NCBI GenBank assembly: GCA_014238335.1
Contig: JABABI010000044.1
Coordinates: forward strand, 11,639-63,470
DNA from: Fuerstiella sp.
GTDB taxonomy: Bacteria; Planctomycetota; Planctomycetia; Planctomycetales; Planctomycetaceae
Direction of reading: 5' to 3'
Length of the DNA stretch: 51,832 nt
Positions 16,669 through 25,666 of the stretch are shown here, in pieces. Positions within the stretch are counted from its first letter, which is position 1, and the number at the start of each line of letters is the position of its first letter. Both the position numbers and the translations under genes were made by a program. The notes beneath the pieces are model-generated. The model had not been told where the DNA came from and did not search any database. It saw only the letters and a program-made list of their open reading frames with translations.

Positions 16669-17937
16669 TCACTTCTGCGAGTGATATTTTTCAAGGTACT
16701 TGTCGCGCAGTCGAGTGTGACGGCTGGTGAGTTGCACGCTGCGGCCCTGAACAAATGCCCGGGTCACGTGAGTCTTAGTCTCCAGTGGATCACCCGTTGT
16801 CACGATCAGCGTTGCGTCTTTACCGGGTTCCAGTGAGCCAACTCGATCTGCAATTCCAAGAATCTGTGCCGGATAAAGGGTCACGGACCGCAGAGCTTCG
16901 CCGCGCCGCAGGCCATGAGCTGCGGCCGTGGCAGCATGATACGGCAGGTTTCTGGTGTTCCACGTTTCGTTTCGATCCGAACCGGAAATACAGAACCGCA
17001 CGCCCGCCTTACTCAATCGCCCTGGCAGTGTGTACGCCACGTCGTACGGTTCGTACCGCCGCGACGGTTTGCGGTGAGTGGAATCAATGATCACGGGAAC
17101 GTCATATTTCTTCAGCAGGGCGGCACAGTATTCAGCATCGTGCCCTCCAAAGATGATCAGTCGAATTTTCTGTTCCACCGCGAATGAAACGGCTGCCTGA
17201 ATCTCGGCCGCTTTGTGTGCGATCGCCAGAACGGGAACGTCACCAGCGATGACGGGAAGCATCGCATCCAGACGAATATCAAATGCCTGGGTGCCAGTGT
17301 CAGCGTTCCGAGCAGCCTTGTAGGCTCTTGCGTCGTCGAAGAGTTCTCTCAAAACCTTCAGCCCTGAACTTTCGCCGGTCGACGGAGGTGACGGCCAGTT
17401 GACAACCATCGCCGCAGCTGTTTTCAGAGTCATGTCTTCATAGGTCCAGCCGTCCAGCTGCATCACGGAGGCCACACCGCTGACTCGTCCACCACGGGGT
17501 GCGGCAACGGCAACCAAAACGCCGTTTGCGCGTGTGACCGGAATGATTTCACTGTCGGGGTTCACGCTGACGTTGGCCCGAACGTTGGGGTTGATGCTGC
17601 CAGCTTCGGAATAATCCCGACTGGCCCGCACGGCTGAAACTTCCTTCAGTCCAATCTGAGAATGGGCTTCAATCATACCGGGATAGACGTGTCGTCCCTG
17701 CAGATCGATCACTTCGGTCTTCTTCTTTAATGGCACGTCATGGCCGATTGCCGTGATGCGTCCGTTTTCGAAGACGATCGTGCCCTTCCTGATCGTCGGT
17801 CCGACGATCGGATGAACGTGACAATTTGTCAGTGCAATGGGCCGTGTCTGCGGCGCGCCAGGGATTTCGGCATTCGCTCTGCCCGTTGACAGCAGCAGCA
17901 ATGCGCTCAAACACAACAGCAGTCGTGTCTGAATCAT
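16669..17937 (-). CDS. Secreted amidohydrolase-like protein with incomplete metal motif
   Basis: 422 residues. Signal peptide MIQTRLLLCLSALLLLSTG, then an amidohydrolase-superfamily composite: ALTNCHVHP, VYPGMIEAHSQ where the usual metal-binding HxH reads H92-S-Q94, and a C-terminal GSLEPGKDATLIVTTGDP that matches the family's SLExGKxADLVV. The replaced second His suggests altered or lost metal binding. ATG at 17937 was taken for the signal peptide; two upstream in-frame ATGs exist. It lies 66 bases after the larger amidohydrolase gene on the same strand, so the two probably form an operon. It may be a non-catalytic partner or bind one metal differently. Confidence 0.82.
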   Translation of the reverse strand: MIQTRLLLCLSALLLLSTGRANAEIPGAPQTRPIALTNCHVHPIVGPTIRKGTIVFENGRITAIGHDVPLKKKTEVIDLQGRHVYPGMIEAHSQIGLKEVSAVRASRDYSEAGSINPNVRANVSVNPDSEIIPVTRANGVLVAVAAPRGGRVSGVASVMQLDGWTYEDMTLKTAAAMVVNWPSPPSTGESSGLKVLRELFDDARAYKAARNADTGTQAFDIRLDAMLPVIAGDVPVLAIAHKAAEIQAAVSFAVEQKIRLIIFGGHDAEYCAALLKKYDVPVIIDSTHRKPSRRYEPYDVAYTLPGRLSKAGVRFCISGSDRNETWNTRNLPYHAATAAAHGLRRGEALRSVTLYPAQILGIADRVGSLEPGKDATLIVTTGDPLETKTHVTRAFVQGRSVQLTSRHTRLRDKYLEKYHSQK

Positions 17938-18003
17938 GGTTCCGACCATGTGAGGGAACCGGCACGATTTTGCAAATTCTGTGTTAGTCGTCATAGGAAG
18001 TTT

Positions 18004-21000
18004 TCAATGGGATTCAGAGTGACCATGTTCGTCGTGGCCGTGACCATGAGCATGGCAAAACTCGTCGTGACGAGGCCACAATGCACTCGGGTCATCATCA
18101 TCTTCACCAACACCGCGCATATCTTCGCCCGATGTCAGAATCTTCTGGATCAGAGTATTTCGCATCTCGGCAATGCGTTGTCGGTGAGCTTCGTCCTCAC
18201 CACGATCAAAGTACAGAGCACCGTCGATCCACGTTTGTTCGCAACGAGTAAAATTTGACAGCGGCGGCCCGTTCCAGACGGCAAAGTCCGCGTGTTTGCC
18301 GGATTCCAGTGAGCCCACGTGTTGATCGATTCGTAGCTGCTTTGCTGGATTCAACGTGACAAACTTCAACGCTTCTGCCGGTGGAATGCCGCCATACTTG
18401 ACTGCCTTGGCTGCTTCCTGATTCAGACGCGTCGCCAGTTCCGCATCGTCGGAATTGAAAGACACGACAACTCCCGCCTTATGCATCATCGCACCGTTAT
18501 AAGGAATCGCGTCGTACACTTCGAACTTGTAGGCCCACCAGTCAGAGAAGGCAGACCCCATCGCACCGTGCCTCGCCATCTCATCAGCGACTTTGTAGCC
18601 TTCCAGAATGTGCTGGAACGTGCCAATCGTGATTTTGTACTCGTTCAGAACTCGAATCAGTGCAAGTATTTCGTCCTGCCGATAACTGTGACAGTGAATC
18701 CAGCGATTGCCTTCGACAATTTCACGCAGCGCATCCAGTTCCAGGTCTCGCCGCGGCGGCAGTCCCCTGTGATCCTTCTGCCATGCGTCCATGCGTACTG
18801 CATATTCCTGGGCAGCCTGAAATGAGTCGCGGAATATCTGCTGGACACCCATGCGCGTCTGTGGATAACGAGTTGTGTATTCGTCGCCCCAGTTACTTTG
18901 CTTGACGTTTTCACCAAGTGCAAACTTAACTCCGGTCGGTGCTTCTGAGAATTTCATCTTCTCGCCAGTGGATCCCCAGCGCAGTTTGATCACCTGGTTC
19001 TGACCGCCTATGGGATTGGCCGACCCGTGCAGGATGTTCGACGTGGTGACCCCACCAGCCAGTTGCCGGTAGATGGAAATGTCGTCGCAATCAACGAAGT
19101 CACCGATCCGCACTTCGCACGTAACGGCCTGAGTCGATTCGTTGACACCGCCGTCAGTGGCCATGTGGGAGTGACAGTCAATGATCCCGGGGGTGATGTG
19201 CCGGCCTCGAAGGTCGACGATTGTCGCGTTGTCGGGGACCAGCAACGTTCGTCCAACGCCGATGACGCGACCATCATCAATCAGAATCGTGCCTTTTTTT
19301 ATCACTCCTTTCGGACCACACGTCCAGATCGTGGCATTGGTAAACGCCGTCAGCCCTGCGGGCGTCACTTTGGCGGACCGGCCGTATGCGCCCAGCGGGA
19401 AATTGACTTCAAACGACGCGGGCGATGGCGATTTCTCTTTGTCCTCGGTGTCTTTCATGCCGTCTGATTTTTCGATTCCGCTGATTCGCAGCACCGATGC
19501 CATTGACGTTTGTCCGGTCGGCCAGACGACGTCGCCGAGTGCCACGACGTCCATCTTCTTATCAGACGGCATTTCGCTGAATATCAGCGTCATGCGAGCT
19601 GCGCCCATGCCACCGAATTTCTCGGCGTCAAATTGTCCGGTGGCCGTGAAGTCTCTCAGCTGAACGTGTTTCAGGCTGACGATGTCCGTGGTGTCCCTTT
19701 CGGTCTCCTCCTTCTTCTTACCGCCGGCCTCTTTCGGCAAGTCTTTGTCCTCACCGGTGGTCTCTTTGATCGGAGACAGCGAGATTCGACCGCTGAACTT
19801 CTTTCCGTCCCGTTTCAATTCCACGTACAAGCGATCTGCAAAAGCCGAGGTCTTCTGCAGACGGACCTCGTACACACCCGTGAGATCCGCCCGTGGGGGG
19901 GCAGCATGCTCGAAGCGTTCGCCCGCCACCCACGTTTCCACGACTTTCGTCTTCTGGTCGAAGACATCGCCGTCCGTGATAACAAAACTGGCCAGTTTGC
20001 CAGGCTCGACTGTTCCCAGCTGGTCGGAAACGCCGAACAGTGTGGCCGGCGTCAGAGTCAAAGCTTTTAACGCTGAATCTCCGGCCAGCCCTCTGGCAAC
20101 GGCTTTGCGAAGCTGCTTGAGAAAGTCATCCGTTGACGACAATCTATCGGTCGTGAAGGCGAAGTCGATCCCGGCAGCGGCAACGCGAGAGGGATTCTCC
20201 GGAGCGACATCCCAGTGCAGCAGTGATTCCAGAGTGACGTTGGCCGCACTCTCCGCCGTGCTGACGTTCGGTGGTTGTGAAAAGTTGAGTGGCAGGATCA
20301 CGGTGCGATTGGTCGCAGAAATTTCTTCCAGCCGACGGTATTCATGTCCACTGCCGCGGACGATCACATTCAGTCCAAATTCGCTGGCGAACCGGTCCGC
20401 GCGCAGAAAAAACAACTCGTTCGATGTTTCGACAATGATGGACTGCCGGCCGCTCAAGACCGGCTGCAACGCGTTCAAAGCATCGTTGCGCTCGGGTCGC
20501 GGCAGTTCCGGCTGAGCGTTCGCCGCGTTCCATGCGTCGCGGTACCATTGGGCGTCGTAGATCGTCTGTCGGGCCAGTGCCACAGCCCCCATGGGCGATC
20601 CGGGATAATTTTCTCTGTCTCGTTTGGCGACCGTCAATTCGAGATGCTGCGCCACGTCGTCACTGAGAATCGACTGATTGGGGTCACCCGATCCCGTCGC
20701 AACAACTGCGCTCCGGCCTCGAACAACTCCCGTCGACGGTGCGCGAAGCTGAGCGACGATACCCTGCATTCGCAGCTGTTCATTTTCCGAGGTGCCGCCG
20801 GACTGCTGCGCCACGGATAACTGCGGCGTTACGTTCGAATTCCAGTGCCGAGCCGTTCTGTTCAGGCCGTCTGAGGACAGCTTGACTTCCGCATAAGCGT
20901 CGATGAAGCCGGCGTAAACTGTCTTACCGGTCAGATCGATCAGCCGTGCGTCAACCGGTGGTGTACCTGCTGACGTTACTGAACTGACCTTGCCGTCGCG

Positions 21001-21180
21001 AATGACGACGGTTGCATCGTTGACGACTTCGCCAGGACACACCACAACCGTCGCATGCCGTAACGCCCAAACGTTAGGAACGTTTTTCCGCAACCCGACA
21101 TTTTGATCCGACGACTGAGCGGCGGCCATTGAAACCGCGGGAATCAGTAGAAAGACAACGGCCCGAATGAACTTCTGCAT
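18004..21180 (-). CDS. Secreted tandem amidohydrolase, one domain degenerate, His-rich tail
   Basis: 1058 residues. Signal peptide MQKFIRAVVFLLIPAVSMAAA. Domain 1 (about 35-430) has the amidohydrolase frame VIDGK-type start and GTVEPGKLASFVITDGD, but VYAGFIDAYAE replaces PGxIDxHxH, so no HxH. A beta-rich linker (about 435-620, LTGVYEVRLQKTSAF) and charged stretches follow. Domain 2 (about 615-1020) is intact in its first metal motif, PGIIDCHSH with His670 and His672, then HCHSYRQDE and SFNSDDAELA, ending SLESGKHADFAVWNG. The last 21 residues contain eight His (AHGHGHDEHGHSESH). Most likely a metal-dependent secreted hydrolase; imidazolonepropionase/prolidase-like by resemblance only. ATG at 21180 selected for the signal peptide; the open frame continues to 21339. 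Confidence 0.85.
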   Translation of the reverse strand: MQKFIRAVVFLLIPAVSMAAAQSSDQNVGLRKNVPNVWALRHATVVVCPGEVVNDATVVIRDGKVSSVTSAGTPPVDARLIDLTGKTVYAGFIDAYAEVKLSSDGLNRTARHWNSNVTPQLSVAQQSGGTSENEQLRMQGIVAQLRAPSTGVVRGRSAVVATGSGDPNQSILSDDVAQHLELTVAKRDRENYPGSPMGAVALARQTIYDAQWYRDAWNAANAQPELPRPERNDALNALQPVLSGRQSIIVETSNELFFLRADRFASEFGLNVIVRGSGHEYRRLEEISATNRTVILPLNFSQPPNVSTAESAANVTLESLLHWDVAPENPSRVAAAGIDFAFTTDRLSSTDDFLKQLRKAVARGLAGDSALKALTLTPATLFGVSDQLGTVEPGKLASFVITDGDVFDQKTKVVETWVAGERFEHAAPPRADLTGVYEVRLQKTSAFADRLYVELKRDGKKFSGRISLSPIKETTGEDKDLPKEAGGKKKEETERDTTDIVSLKHVQLRDFTATGQFDAEKFGGMGAARMTLIFSEMPSDKKMDVVALGDVVWPTGQTSMASVLRISGIEKSDGMKDTEDKEKSPSPASFEVNFPLGAYGRSAKVTPAGLTAFTNATIWTCGPKGVIKKGTILIDDGRVIGVGRTLLVPDNATIVDLRGRHITPGIIDCHSHMATDGGVNESTQAVTCEVRIGDFVDCDDISIYRQLAGGVTTSNILHGSANPIGGQNQVIKLRWGSTGEKMKFSEAPTGVKFALGENVKQSNWGDEYTTRYPQTRMGVQQIFRDSFQAAQEYAVRMDAWQKDHRGLPPRRDLELDALREIVEGNRWIHCHSYRQDEILALIRVLNEYKITIGTFQHILEGYKVADEMARHGAMGSAFSDWWAYKFEVYDAIPYNGAMMHKAGVVVSFNSDDAELATRLNQEAAKAVKYGGIPPAEALKFVTLNPAKQLRIDQHVGSLESGKHADFAVWNGPPLSNFTRCEQTWIDGALYFDRGEDEAHRQRIAEMRNTLIQKILTSGEDMRGVGEDDDDPSALWPRHDEFCHAHGHGHDEHGHSESH

Positions 21181-21466
21181 GATGACTCTCAAGGAGCGCA
21201 AAACGGAACTGAACACGGGAAGTGGTTTCAATACCAGCACGCACCGACAGCAAGTGACCGCCATAGTTTTCTCGCAAGTTTGTTTCACTCGCTGGCGCTC
21301 CGTGCGTGGATTTTGTGGTTTCGTAACCGCATCTAACAACCCGGCGGAAATTCGTCACCCGTGTGCATGCGTGGCATGTCGCCCCAGACTAGCAGGGAAT
21401 GATGACTTGTTGCCATGATTTTTGTGGAAAGAGCAGTCCCTGCGAAATCGTCGGACATGTGAGGTG

Positions 21467-22360
21467 TCACGACACGACCAGGTAAACACCGACAATCGCC
21501 AGAACCGTGCCAACCACAGCAACGCCGGACACACGGTGGCCGTAGAAGACCCGAACCAGCGGAATGGCAAACAACGGAGTAGTGGCCAGTAGAGTGATGG
21601 CGATCGACACCGATGCGTGTTTAAAAGCGACCTGGCTAAACCAGATTCCGAGCCACGTCCCGACAATCACGGCGGGCACGAACCGCCGCAACAAGCCGAA
21701 GTCCACAAGCTTGGTCGTCACAGATTTCAATTGACCCAAAGCTGCAACAACAAAGAACGCGCCCACCGCCGATACGGACAAACGAATCAGCGATGCTTCG
21801 ACGGGATCGCAGTCCTCCATGCCGATCTTCGAACAGACTGCTCCAACCGCCTGGCAAATTGCTCCAAGAATGCCGGCGGTGACTCCCGCAACGGTCGATC
21901 CTGGGAATAGTCCCGGCGATTCGTCGGCAGAACGTCCGTCGGACACAACCCAGACGATTGCGCCAGTTGTCACAAGGATGCCTACAGCAACCGTGACCGT
22001 TACGGATTCGTCGAGCAAAACGTAGCCCAAAACCGCAGCAAAAATCGGAGCGGTCGTCGAAACGATGAGTGCCTTTCGCGGACCCAGAATCTGAAGGCAA
22101 CGAAAGTAGCACGTGTCACCGATCATGATGCCGATCACGCCGCTCAGGCTGAGCCACGACCACGCATGGCTATCTGCCTGGAATATGTTCGAGCCACTGA
22201 GCGAAGACATCACATACAGCTGCAGCAGGAGGATCAGACTGGCAATTACGTTTTTACCGAGATTCATCCCCCACGCGGAGAGATTTGTTTTTCCGTACAA
22301 CAGACTGGCCGCCGCCCAGAATGCCGCAGCGGCCAGAGCAGCTATTTCACCTGTTCCCAT
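21467..22360 (-). CDS. EamA-type (DMT) membrane transporter
   Basis: 297 residues, two EamA repeats giving about ten transmembrane helices: first repeat from IAALAAAAFWAAASLLYGK to GAIVWVVSD, second from STVAGVTAGILGAICQAVGA to GVYLVVS. GPRKALIVSTTAPIFAA matches the conserved end of the first repeat. Family members export amino acids, drugs or metabolites in the inner membrane; the substrate here is unknown. ATG at 22360. It stands alone, downstream of no obvious partner. Confidence 0.9.
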   Translation of the reverse strand: MGTGEIAALAAAAFWAAASLLYGKTNLSAWGMNLGKNVIASLILLLQLYVMSSLSGSNIFQADSHAWSWLSLSGVIGIMIGDTCYFRCLQILGPRKALIVSTTAPIFAAVLGYVLLDESVTVTVAVGILVTTGAIVWVVSDGRSADESPGLFPGSTVAGVTAGILGAICQAVGAVCSKIGMEDCDPVEASLIRLSVSAVGAFFVVAALGQLKSVTTKLVDFGLLRRFVPAVIVGTWLGIWFSQVAFKHASVSIAITLLATTPLFAIPLVRVFYGHRVSGVAVVGTVLAIVGVYLVVS

Positions 22361-22797
22361 TTATGGATTCGCGACGTGGTTCGTTGATTGACGTGTAGGA
22401 CGATGCAGGAAGCCAGTTTACAACTGAATCAGCCTCGTGACCAGGATCCGAATCGGGGTGCGGTCTGTGGCAGGTTTGTCAATTGGACGATGCGTCAGAA
22501 TCAACCTGCCTGAACTGTCGGAACCATCGGAGCAGATTGCCTTACCGACAGCCTGCTCAAATCAGGCCCACGTCCGCCAGACAAAAGACTCGCTGTACCC
22601 TCTGCGCCAACTGAAACGATTTCAGTGACGAAATCTGCAAATCTCAGCCGGCCGGCTGCTGTTCCAGCCGTTTGGTCAGGATTGCAATGGTGAAAATTGC
22701 GATATTCCATGCAGTGGACGCGCTTTAGCGGATATGATGGATAAATGTGTTCACGTGCCTGCCACAACTGACAGTTCTCAGCGAAGGATGTATTCCT
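22361..22797. other. Intergenic region between divergent transporter and BON-protein genes
   Basis: No supported gene in 437 bases. One frame (about 22441-22570) carries two CxxC pairs (CLNC, CTLC) but has no start or ribosome site. TATGAT at about 22731-22736 is a possible -10 element for the downstream gene, without a good -35. Confidence 0.4.
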
Positions 22798-23448
22798 GTG
22801 CAGACAAAACACTTCCTGCTTCACGTCACATTTTCGGTAGTTGTTCTATTTTCTGCCGAGGCGATGGCTCAGCTGGGGCAGATCGGTGGTGGCCAGACTG
22901 CAACCGGTGGCGGCAATGCTGCAGCAGAGGTTTCTGCAACCACTGGTGGTGGCACAACGGAAGGACTCGGTGGACGTACGACCGAGGGGATCGACGGCAG
23001 CGGGCAGGACGGTGGTGTTGCCGGCAGCAACACCAGAGAAACCTTTATCGGCAGCAACCAAACGGGCAACTTTGTCGGCGGTGCTGTTGCCACCGACAAT
23101 GGAGCCAGTCGATTATTCCGTGCCCTGGCAGAAGCCAGTGTGCCCACAGGCGGAAATCAGCAGACCGGGACGCCTCGAAGCATTCCCACGTCATTGAGAA
23201 TTGCATTCAGTTTTCCGTCACCAACTTCCGGTTCGGGCCTTGCCCCCGCTTCCGGCTTCGCGATAGAGCGTGTTGCTCTGCAACGTCCGGAGTTTCGCAA
23301 TGTGTCAATCAGTGTTTCCCGCGGCGGCGTGGCTGTTCTCGACGGTGCGGTCAACAATGCCGCGGCACGGCGACTGGCGGCCAACCTGATTCGACTCCGG
23401 CCTGGCGTACGGAACGTGGAGAACCGTATTCTGATCGCTGCTGAATAG
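22798..23448 (+). CDS. Secreted glycine-rich protein with C-terminal BON domain
   Basis: 216 residues. The GTG at 22798 is favoured: AGGA sits about 9 bases upstream and the reading gives a clean signal peptide (QTKHFLLHVTFSVVVLFSAEAMA). Next is a Gly/Thr/Gln-rich low-complexity stretch (about 25-100, with repeated GGGTTEG- and GGRTTEG-like units), then a C-terminal BON-type domain (IERVALQRPEFRNVSISV, GGVAVLDGAVNNAAARRLA, PGVRNVENRI). BON domains bind phospholipid or associate with envelope proteins, so an envelope role is likely. An upstream in-frame ATG at 22747 lacks a ribosome site. Confidence 0.82.
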   Translation: MQTKHFLLHVTFSVVVLFSAEAMAQLGQIGGGQTATGGGNAAAEVSATTGGGTTEGLGGRTTEGIDGSGQDGGVAGSNTRETFIGSNQTGNFVGGAVATDNGASRLFRALAEASVPTGGNQQTGTPRSIPTSLRIAFSFPSPTSGSGLAPASGFAIERVALQRPEFRNVSISVSRGGVAVLDGAVNNAAARRLAANLIRLRPGVRNVENRILIAAE

Positions 23449-23511
23449 CACGACGTCGCAGTTGCTCTTCAATGTCACACGCGGCACGTATTGGCGACGC
23501 CAGGAACTGGT

Positions 23512-23982
23512 TCAGAACTGTGCAGTGGCCCGTGCCATTCGCCGGCGTACTTCTCGCCGAGTGATCACCTTCCGCATCGTGAATAGCGCCAGCAGCCCGA
23601 TTCGGGAAAACAGCAGGCGAGACCGTAGTCCGCGCAGACCACCGGCATGTTCATATTCGATATATTCGTGAACCTCGGTTGAGTTCTCACCATCCGCCGC
23701 GAACGAATGAGTGTGAGTCCAGAACTTCATCGGACCTGCAACCTGTGTGTCGGTAAAGCCGGAAGTGGACACGCTGGAATGCATGGCCTTCCACCGAATC
23801 GGAACGGGCCCCATCCACATCGTAAAATCATTGATCGATTCATCGGCCAGCGGTTCAAACCGGTGCACCTGCATGATCATCAGTGGGGGCGTCAGAGTCT
23901 TCAGGATTCCCGGTTCGAAATGGAATGCTGAGACTACGTCCACCGGCGCGTCGACAGTAAATCGAAAATCGAAGACCGGCAT
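23512..23982 (-). CDS. SRPBCC-family (START-like) protein
   Basis: 156 residues. The start FDFRFTVDAPVDVVSAFHF is the first strand and helix of the SRPBCC fold; WMGPVPIRWKAMH and FTHTHSF-like strands with EVHEYIEYEH follow, and the end is a basic helix. This small cyclase/dehydrase-like group binds hydrophobic ligands in a deep cavity. Ligand and role are unknown. Convergent with the BON-protein gene. Confidence 0.82.
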   Translation of the reverse strand: MPVFDFRFTVDAPVDVVSAFHFEPGILKTLTPPLMIMQVHRFEPLADESINDFTMWMGPVPIRWKAMHSSVSTSGFTDTQVAGPMKFWTHTHSFAADGENSTEVHEYIEYEHAGGLRGLRSRLLFSRIGLLALFTMRKVITRREVRRRMARATAQF

Positions 23983-24019
23983 CTGTGACTTTCGCAGAAA
24001 CGACTACCGCGGCAACAGG

Positions 24020-25096
24020 TTATTCGCAGTAACTCAAGGCCATCAGGCAATATGCCGTCACCAGGTTCGGGTCACCTTCATACCAGCGGTCGGCCGGATT
24101 CGTCCACTTGCCGTTGGGTTGCTGCAGCTCGGCAAGCCGTTCCATCAGTTCGGCTTTCCAGTCATGAGTGTTGCCCGCCGCGTCCTGGAAGCTGTCCTGA
24201 TCAATCACATCCATCGTTTTCGCGAACGTATGGAAGTAATAATACAGGCCCTGCCGTCCCATGCCCGGGTTTTCGGCAAGTGTGTAGTTCTTTCTGATCC
24301 AGTCCGTCGCGGCCTGAACACGTTTATCGTTTTTATCAAGCCCGGCGTAGATCAGACTTTTCAATCCGGCGTAAGTCATGCTGCCGTACGATCTCAGACC
24401 ACCGTTTTCGGTGACACCGGCCTTCGAATCGCCACCCGCCGCAGGTGTGTAGTAAAAGCCGCCATCGCCGATCTTACCGGCGAAAATGGTGTCGTTCCCA
24501 AGACCTTCCAGATTCTGAGTTCGCGACAGGAACATCAGAATTCTCTGCATGGCGGGGTCATCTTTTTTCATGCCCGACTTTTTGAACGCTTCCAGCATGA
24601 ACTGTGTGTTGGAAAGATCAGGTCGCTGATGGCTGCCGTAACCACCTCCACCAAATGCGGGGTCCGACGACTCGATGCCTTCCCCTTCATCCCACTGCAG
24701 CCCCTTCAGAAATCCCTGTGCCTTCTTAATGTGTTCGTCATAATGTCCACCGTTGTTGGCTGCTGACAGTGCAAGCACCGTGATGCAGGTTTCGTAGTTT
24801 CGATGCAGGCTGCCTTCCGCATAGAACCCGCCGTCTGCCTGATGGTGGCTCAGCAAATTCTTCAGCCCCGCGGCAACAAGGGGATTTTCCGCAGGCAGTC
24901 CGGACCGCAGCAAAGACGTGGTGACCAGACCCGTGACACCAACCATTCTGTCCTCAGTCCACGATCCATCCGTGTTTTGCGTCAGGCGGAGGAAACGGAC
25001 CGCTTTTTCACGCATTGCTGCCAGATCTGGGGCATCAGCCTGCAGACAGCATGGAAACAATAGCGGCAGTGTCAGACACAGAAATAGCTTTCGCAT
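24020..25096 (-). CDS. Secreted prenyltransferase/squalene-cyclase repeat protein
   Basis: 358 residues with a signal peptide (MRKLFLCLTLPLLFPCCLQ). It is built of alpha/alpha-barrel repeats with the characteristic QxxDGSW/GGF turns: TQNTDGSWTEDR, HQADGGFYAEGS, FGGGGYGSHQRPDLSNTQFM, IGDGGFYYTP, LQQPNGKWTN. The DxDD catalytic motif of squalene cyclases is absent, so this is probably not a cyclase. Such exported repeat proteins are common in planctomycetes; their substrates are unknown. Stands alone, ATG at 25096. Confidence 0.87.
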   Translation of the reverse strand: MRKLFLCLTLPLLFPCCLQADAPDLAAMREKAVRFLRLTQNTDGSWTEDRMVGVTGLVTTSLLRSGLPAENPLVAAGLKNLLSHHQADGGFYAEGSLHRNYETCITVLALSAANNGGHYDEHIKKAQGFLKGLQWDEGEGIESSDPAFGGGGYGSHQRPDLSNTQFMLEAFKKSGMKKDDPAMQRILMFLSRTQNLEGLGNDTIFAGKIGDGGFYYTPAAGGDSKAGVTENGGLRSYGSMTYAGLKSLIYAGLDKNDKRVQAATDWIRKNYTLAENPGMGRQGLYYYFHTFAKTMDVIDQDSFQDAAGNTHDWKAELMERLAELQQPNGKWTNPADRWYEGDPNLVTAYCLMALSYCE

Positions 25097-25363
25097 GGTG
25101 GCGTTGCCTGGCGATGTGAGGTGTATCGAAGTCCGAGAGATCCTACGTTTTCTGTTGGTCCGGGTCTCGCTGACCGTGTAGACCGCAGCAGGGACAATTC
25201 GTTATTCTACCGGAAAGTCCGCTCGGTCAACCAGAATGCTGTCACAGCTGCTGACGATCACCCAGATTTCAATTCTGCACAGGCATAGCTGTACGAAGCT
25301 GCAATCGATCGTCCGGATCTGAGTGTTCACCTCATACTGATCGCTGCAAACGGGAGTTAATTC

Positions 25364-25663
25364 GTGGAAAAAGACCCCAGTCCACTGCCGCTGATTTCGG
25401 AAAACGACTGCAATCCCGTTCCAGTCTTCAGTTGCCACGTGATTCTTACCAAAGTTGACGATGGCCAAGTGTCGGGCCGCGTCGCCAACCTGGACGGTAT
25501 TGTCGTCAAGGGGTCATCGGAACGTGACGTATTGAAGGCGATTGTCAGGCAATTCAAAGTGGTCGTTCAGAAGTATTCTGACACCAGCAAGGAAGTTCCG
25601 TGGCTGGACGCCGCGGCTCCGGAAGTCGGTGAATTCGAGCGATTCATCCCCGTACATCTGTAG
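25364..25663 (+). CDS. Small conserved protein of HicB-like appearance
   Basis: 99 residues. GTG at 25364 with GGGAG 7 bases upstream. The central LTKVDDGQVSGRVANLDGIVVKGSSERDVLKAI resembles the HicB-type fold (trimmed core: RVANLDGIVVKGSSERD), and the ending GEFERFIPVHL is a phrase seen in small planctomycete proteins. No toxin partner of HicA type is adjacent: the neighbour, only 3 bases past the stop and convergent, is CobA-HemD. So a toxin-antitoxin role is not supported. Confidence 0.6.
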   Translation: MEKDPSPLPLISENDCNPVPVFSCHVILTKVDDGQVSGRVANLDGIVVKGSSERDVLKAIVRQFKVVVQKYSDTSKEVPWLDAAAPEVGEFERFIPVHL

Positions 25664-25666
25664 TCG

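Noticed and set aside
22441..22570. Frame with two CxxC pairs (CLNC and CTLC), possibly a small zinc-ribbon protein
   Set aside because: No start codon, no ribosome site and a stop directly upstream; likely chance.
25364..25663. HicAB toxin-antitoxin module
   Set aside because: The protein only loosely resembles HicB and no HicA-type toxin is adjacent.
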